A model generated the notes under the pieces. That model worked only from the letters and a program-made list of their open reading frames with translations, was not told the origin of the DNA and did not search any database. A stretch of 9,189 nt of DNA, from the NCBI GenBank assembly GCA_009774535.1, contig VSNY01000157.1, positions 1 to 9,189 on the forward strand. The letters are read 5' to 3'. Below are positions 7,610-9,189 of this stretch, piece after piece (the stretch's first letter is position 1; each line of letters begins with the position of its first letter). Both the position numbers and the translations under genes were made by a program. Source of the stretch: Lachnospiraceae bacterium. Its GTDB lineage: Bacteria > Bacillota > Clostridia > Lachnospirales > Lachnospiraceae.

Positions 7610-8329
7610 TTATCTTCCTTGTAGGCACAGAGCTGACAGCGTCCCGGCTAATAAAAACGGCGCGAACGGCAGCGCCGTTTTTCGGGTTGCGCGTTTTGTG
7701 ACAAGCAGATACACAGATACCGCAAATGACGCCAGCAGTGTATAAAATATGGCATTCCATATGTGCATGCCAAGATACAATCCCATGAAAAACAACAATT
7801 TCAGATCACCAAACCCAACCGAACCCGGCATCACCATCCGGCACAGCAATCCGGCCGTAAATACCCCGCCAGCCGCTATGCCTGCTTCTATGGCTGCATA
7901 ACGGATATTTTCAGGCGCAAGTACACACTGCAGCGCGAAAAGAACCAGAAACACGGCCAGTCCAAAGAGCAGCACCTGGTTGAAGATCAAATATGCCTTG
8001 CAGTCTGTCCATGCACAGACCCATAAAACTGTACACAGACACAGCATTTTTAAAACCGTAAACAAATCCTCCTGGCAGACAACCGTAAGCGCCGCTGCCG
8101 CGGCCACATTGCCGACATACATTCCGGCCTGCCACCATTTTGCGGTGTTCTTATATGGATACTGGTACGGATCTTGATCTTTCTTTGTTTCTGTATCTGA
8201 TTCTGATCCTGATTCTTTTGCGGCCGCCTGTTTCAGCTGGCGCGCGGCCACGAAAAACAGCGCGGTACCCGCAAAGGATATTCCAAATGCGACGCCTGCC
8301 GCAGCCCATACGCTTATTTTTATCCCCAT
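7610..8329 (-). CDS. Prepilin peptidase, A24 family (TadV/CpaA-like)
   Basis: This polytopic membrane aspartyl peptidase should cut the leader from type IV or Flp-type prepilins. The first catalytic Asp is in WTDCKAYLIFN (Asp109, counting from the chosen start) and the second is in GFGDLKLLFFMG (Asp175), matching the family's GxGDxK motif. Near the C-terminus, FAPFLLAG matches the usual FgPfla-type helix. The protein is 239 residues. The N-terminal Cys-rich methylase domain of PilD is absent, as in short Tad-type peptidases. It is unusual in having an extra N-terminal span (about 4-28) followed by a charged Ser/Glu/Asp/Lys/Tyr-rich linker (about 32-62) before the catalytic core. The start at 8329 is preferred because TAGGAG lies seven bases upstream, on the TadE-like stop codon. 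An upstream ATG at 8359 would give 249 residues but lacks a site. It follows the pseudopilin gene by ten bases, which fits an enzyme-substrate pair. Confidence 0.92.
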   Translation of the reverse strand: MGIKISVWAAAGVAFGISFAGTALFFVAARQLKQAAAKESGSESDTETKKDQDPYQYPYKNTAKWWQAGMYVGNVAAAAALTVVCQEDLFTVLKMLCLCTVLWVCAWTDCKAYLIFNQVLLFGLAVFLVLFALQCVLAPENIRYAAIEAGIAAGGVFTAGLLCRMVMPGSVGFGDLKLLFFMGLYLGMHIWNAIFYTLLASFAVSVYLLVTKRATRKTALPFAPFLLAGTLSALCLQGR

Positions 8330-8336
8330 TCTTGTG

Positions 8337-8342
8337 CTCCTA
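8337..8342 (-). promoter_or_regulatory. Ribosome binding site of the prepilin peptidase, embedded in the previous stop codon
   Basis: TAGGAG on the minus strand includes the TAG stop of the TadE-like gene and lies seven bases before the ATG at 8329. This decides against the in-frame ATG at 8359 and suggests ribosomes ending on the pseudopilin re-initiate on the peptidase. Confidence 0.7.
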
Positions 8343-8969
8343 TTTCCATGCTCTTGCATACGCGCAGTGGCTCATATGCAGCGTAATATCCAGCTGAAGC
8401 AGCCGGATCACCTGGATATCATAGTTGACCCGCATAAATACATCCGAGCCGCCGTCTTCCAGGAACTTGGAACCGTCCAGATTCATACTGGTAATATGGT
8501 TCCTCTTTTGGAATGCCTGCGCGGTATCGCCAGCACGGCTGACCATATTTTTTTCCAGCAGCTTTTTGGTCAGCCCCTTGCCTGCCGCGGACTGCAGCCA
8601 CTGCGAAAGGCTGTCTCCCCGGACTGCCGCGCCGATCTCGGTTAAAAACTGGCCGAGATCCTCACTGACGGCGCCGACATTTCCGCCCAGCCCTTCCAGA
8701 AAGTCAGCGACGTCATTGAACAAATTAGAACTTGCGCCGTCAGACCCGCCGAACGTCTCCGCCATCCCGGTCGCGTAATAAATATGCGTATACTCGGCAA
8801 TCTCTTTGGCGGCGCTGTCCAATGCCGCTGCCATCCTGGCCTGTGTATACGAAATCTGTATCACAGACAGCAGCGTAAACATCGCAAACATAAAAAAGCT
8901 CAGGCTGAGCGTTGCTTCTATATAAAGCGCACCGCACCGTCCCTTTCCTCCAGCCAGGTTTTGTTCCAT
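8340..8969 (-). CDS. TadE-like pseudopilin
   Basis: The 209-residue product has the layout of TadE/TadF pseudopilins. A short polar leader ends at Gly13, followed by ALYIE, so Glu18 is at +5 of the predicted cut (G13|A14), as in class III prepilins. One hydrophobic helix (about 19-40) runs into an amphipathic stretch with QARMAAALDSAAKEIAEY (43-60). The middle is Gly/Ser/Asp-rich (70-130), and the end has a beta-like VNYDIQVIRLLQLDITLHM segment (181-199). After processing it would be inserted in the membrane and perhaps assembled as a minor component of a Tad/Flp-type pilus. The start at 8969 is chosen because AAGGAGG lies eight bases upstream and it places the processing site correctly; the frame is open further upstream, but that part overlaps the end of the previous gene. 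The peptidase that would process it is encoded next. The TadE label is from pattern, not a search. Confidence 0.8.
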   Translation of the reverse strand: MEQNLAGGKGRCGALYIEATLSLSFFMFAMFTLLSVIQISYTQARMAAALDSAAKEIAEYTHIYYATGMAETFGGSDGASSNLFNDVADFLEGLGGNVGAVSEDLGQFLTEIGAAVRGDSLSQWLQSAAGKGLTKKLLEKNMVSRAGDTAQAFQKRNHITSMNLDGSKFLEDGGSDVFMRVNYDIQVIRLLQLDITLHMSHCAYARAWK

Positions 8970-8977
8970 CTCAAAGA

Positions 8978-8984
8978 CCTCCTT
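8978..8984 (-). promoter_or_regulatory. Consensus ribosome binding site that sets the TadE-like start
   Basis: AAGGAGG on the minus strand lies eight bases before the ATG at 8969, in the 49-base gap after the upstream gene. It excludes the longer in-frame start at 9113, which would lie inside the preceding gene. Confidence 0.8.
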
Positions 8985-9018
8985 GTTCTCACTCTCCAGC
9001 ATCCGGCAAATAGAACGG

Positions 9019-9189
9019 TCAGGAATATCCGCGAAAAAGATCCATCTCATACGTACACCAGTCTTTACTTTCCAGCAAACCGGACGAATCGACGCCATCC
9101 ATCGAAAATACAATCGGCAGCGTCAGCATCAGCGGCTGTACCCGTACCTTCGCCTTCAGATGAAAATAACTGCGCGCTTTCGCCAGATC
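9019..9189 (-). CDS. C-terminal 56 residues of an unassigned gene, cut by the window edge
   Basis: Reading from 9189 in the minus direction, an open frame runs 56 codons to a TGA at 9021-9019. The product begins DLAKARSYFHLKAKVRVQ and ends CTYEMDLFRGYS. It overlaps none of the TadE-like gene as started here, and the 49-base gap carries that gene's ribosome binding site. The alternating pattern KAKVRVQPLMLTLPIVFSM resembles the terminal beta strands of the adjacent TadE-like protein (VNYDIQVIRLLQLDITLHM), so another pseudopilin or TadG-like protein is possible. Too little is visible to name it. There is no membrane helix in this fragment. Confidence 0.65.
   Translation of the reverse strand, partial: DLAKARSYFHLKAKVRVQPLMLTLPIVFSMDGVDSSGLLESKDWCTYEMDLFRGYS

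Noticed and set aside
8330..8359. Start of the prepilin peptidase at the ATG at 8359
   Set aside because: No ribosome binding site precedes it and the first ten residues (MQEHGNRSTR) overlap the TadE-like gene, whereas the ATG at 8329 has TAGGAG at good spacing.
8970..9113. Longer TadE-like protein starting at 9113
   Set aside because: It would add 48 residues lying inside the upstream gene and before the processing site; the ATG at 8969 has AAGGAGG eight bases upstream and gives a normal class III leader.

Overview
This window reads as one compact, entirely minus-strand gene array from a Gram-positive, Clostridia-type bacterium, possibly Lachnospiraceae. That placement is an inference from three things: strong GGAGG-type ribosome binding sites before nearly every gene, mixed base composition, and a gene mix (Tad-type prepilin processing, WG-repeat protein, Hanks-type kinase, large secreted beta-sandwich protein) familiar from that group. 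No tRNA, rRNA, CRISPR array or insertion sequence was seen, and no plus-strand frame looks like a real gene.

In the direction of transcription (high to low coordinates), the layout is: (1) 9189-9019, the last 56 codons of an unassigned gene that enters from outside the window; (2) 8969-8340, a TadE-like pseudopilin with a class III (Flp/TadE) processing site; (3) 8329-7610, an A24-family prepilin peptidase with both catalytic aspartates; (4) 7597-6257, a membrane-anchored TPR plus WG-repeat protein starting with GTG; (5) 6231-6043, a 62-residue single-span membrane protein whose end overlaps the next gene; (6) 6055-3221, a transmembrane Ser/Thr protein kinase with a large predicted extracytoplasmic beta-propeller; (7) 3182-3048, a possible 44-residue ORF overlapping the next start by ATGA; (8) 3051-1, a secreted, repeat-containing surface protein of at least 1017 residues whose C-terminus lies beyond the window.

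Gaps between genes are 10 to 49 bases or overlaps. The one longer spacer (3052-3220) is largely filled by the small ORF. Several Shine-Dalgarno sequences lie on the preceding stop codon. I saw no convincing terminator or promoter, so one polycistronic unit is the simplest reading.

Taken together, items 2 and 3 suggest the tail of a Tad/Flp-type pilus or pseudopilus locus (enzyme next to a likely substrate). Items 4 to 8 look like an envelope-spanning sensing and display module. It has a cytoplasmic kinase tied to an external propeller, a small membrane protein translationally linked to it, an external WG-repeat protein and a very large secreted beta-sandwich protein. That these act together is inferred from gene order only. 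The Tad ATPase, the Tad membrane platform proteins and a phosphatase are not in view.
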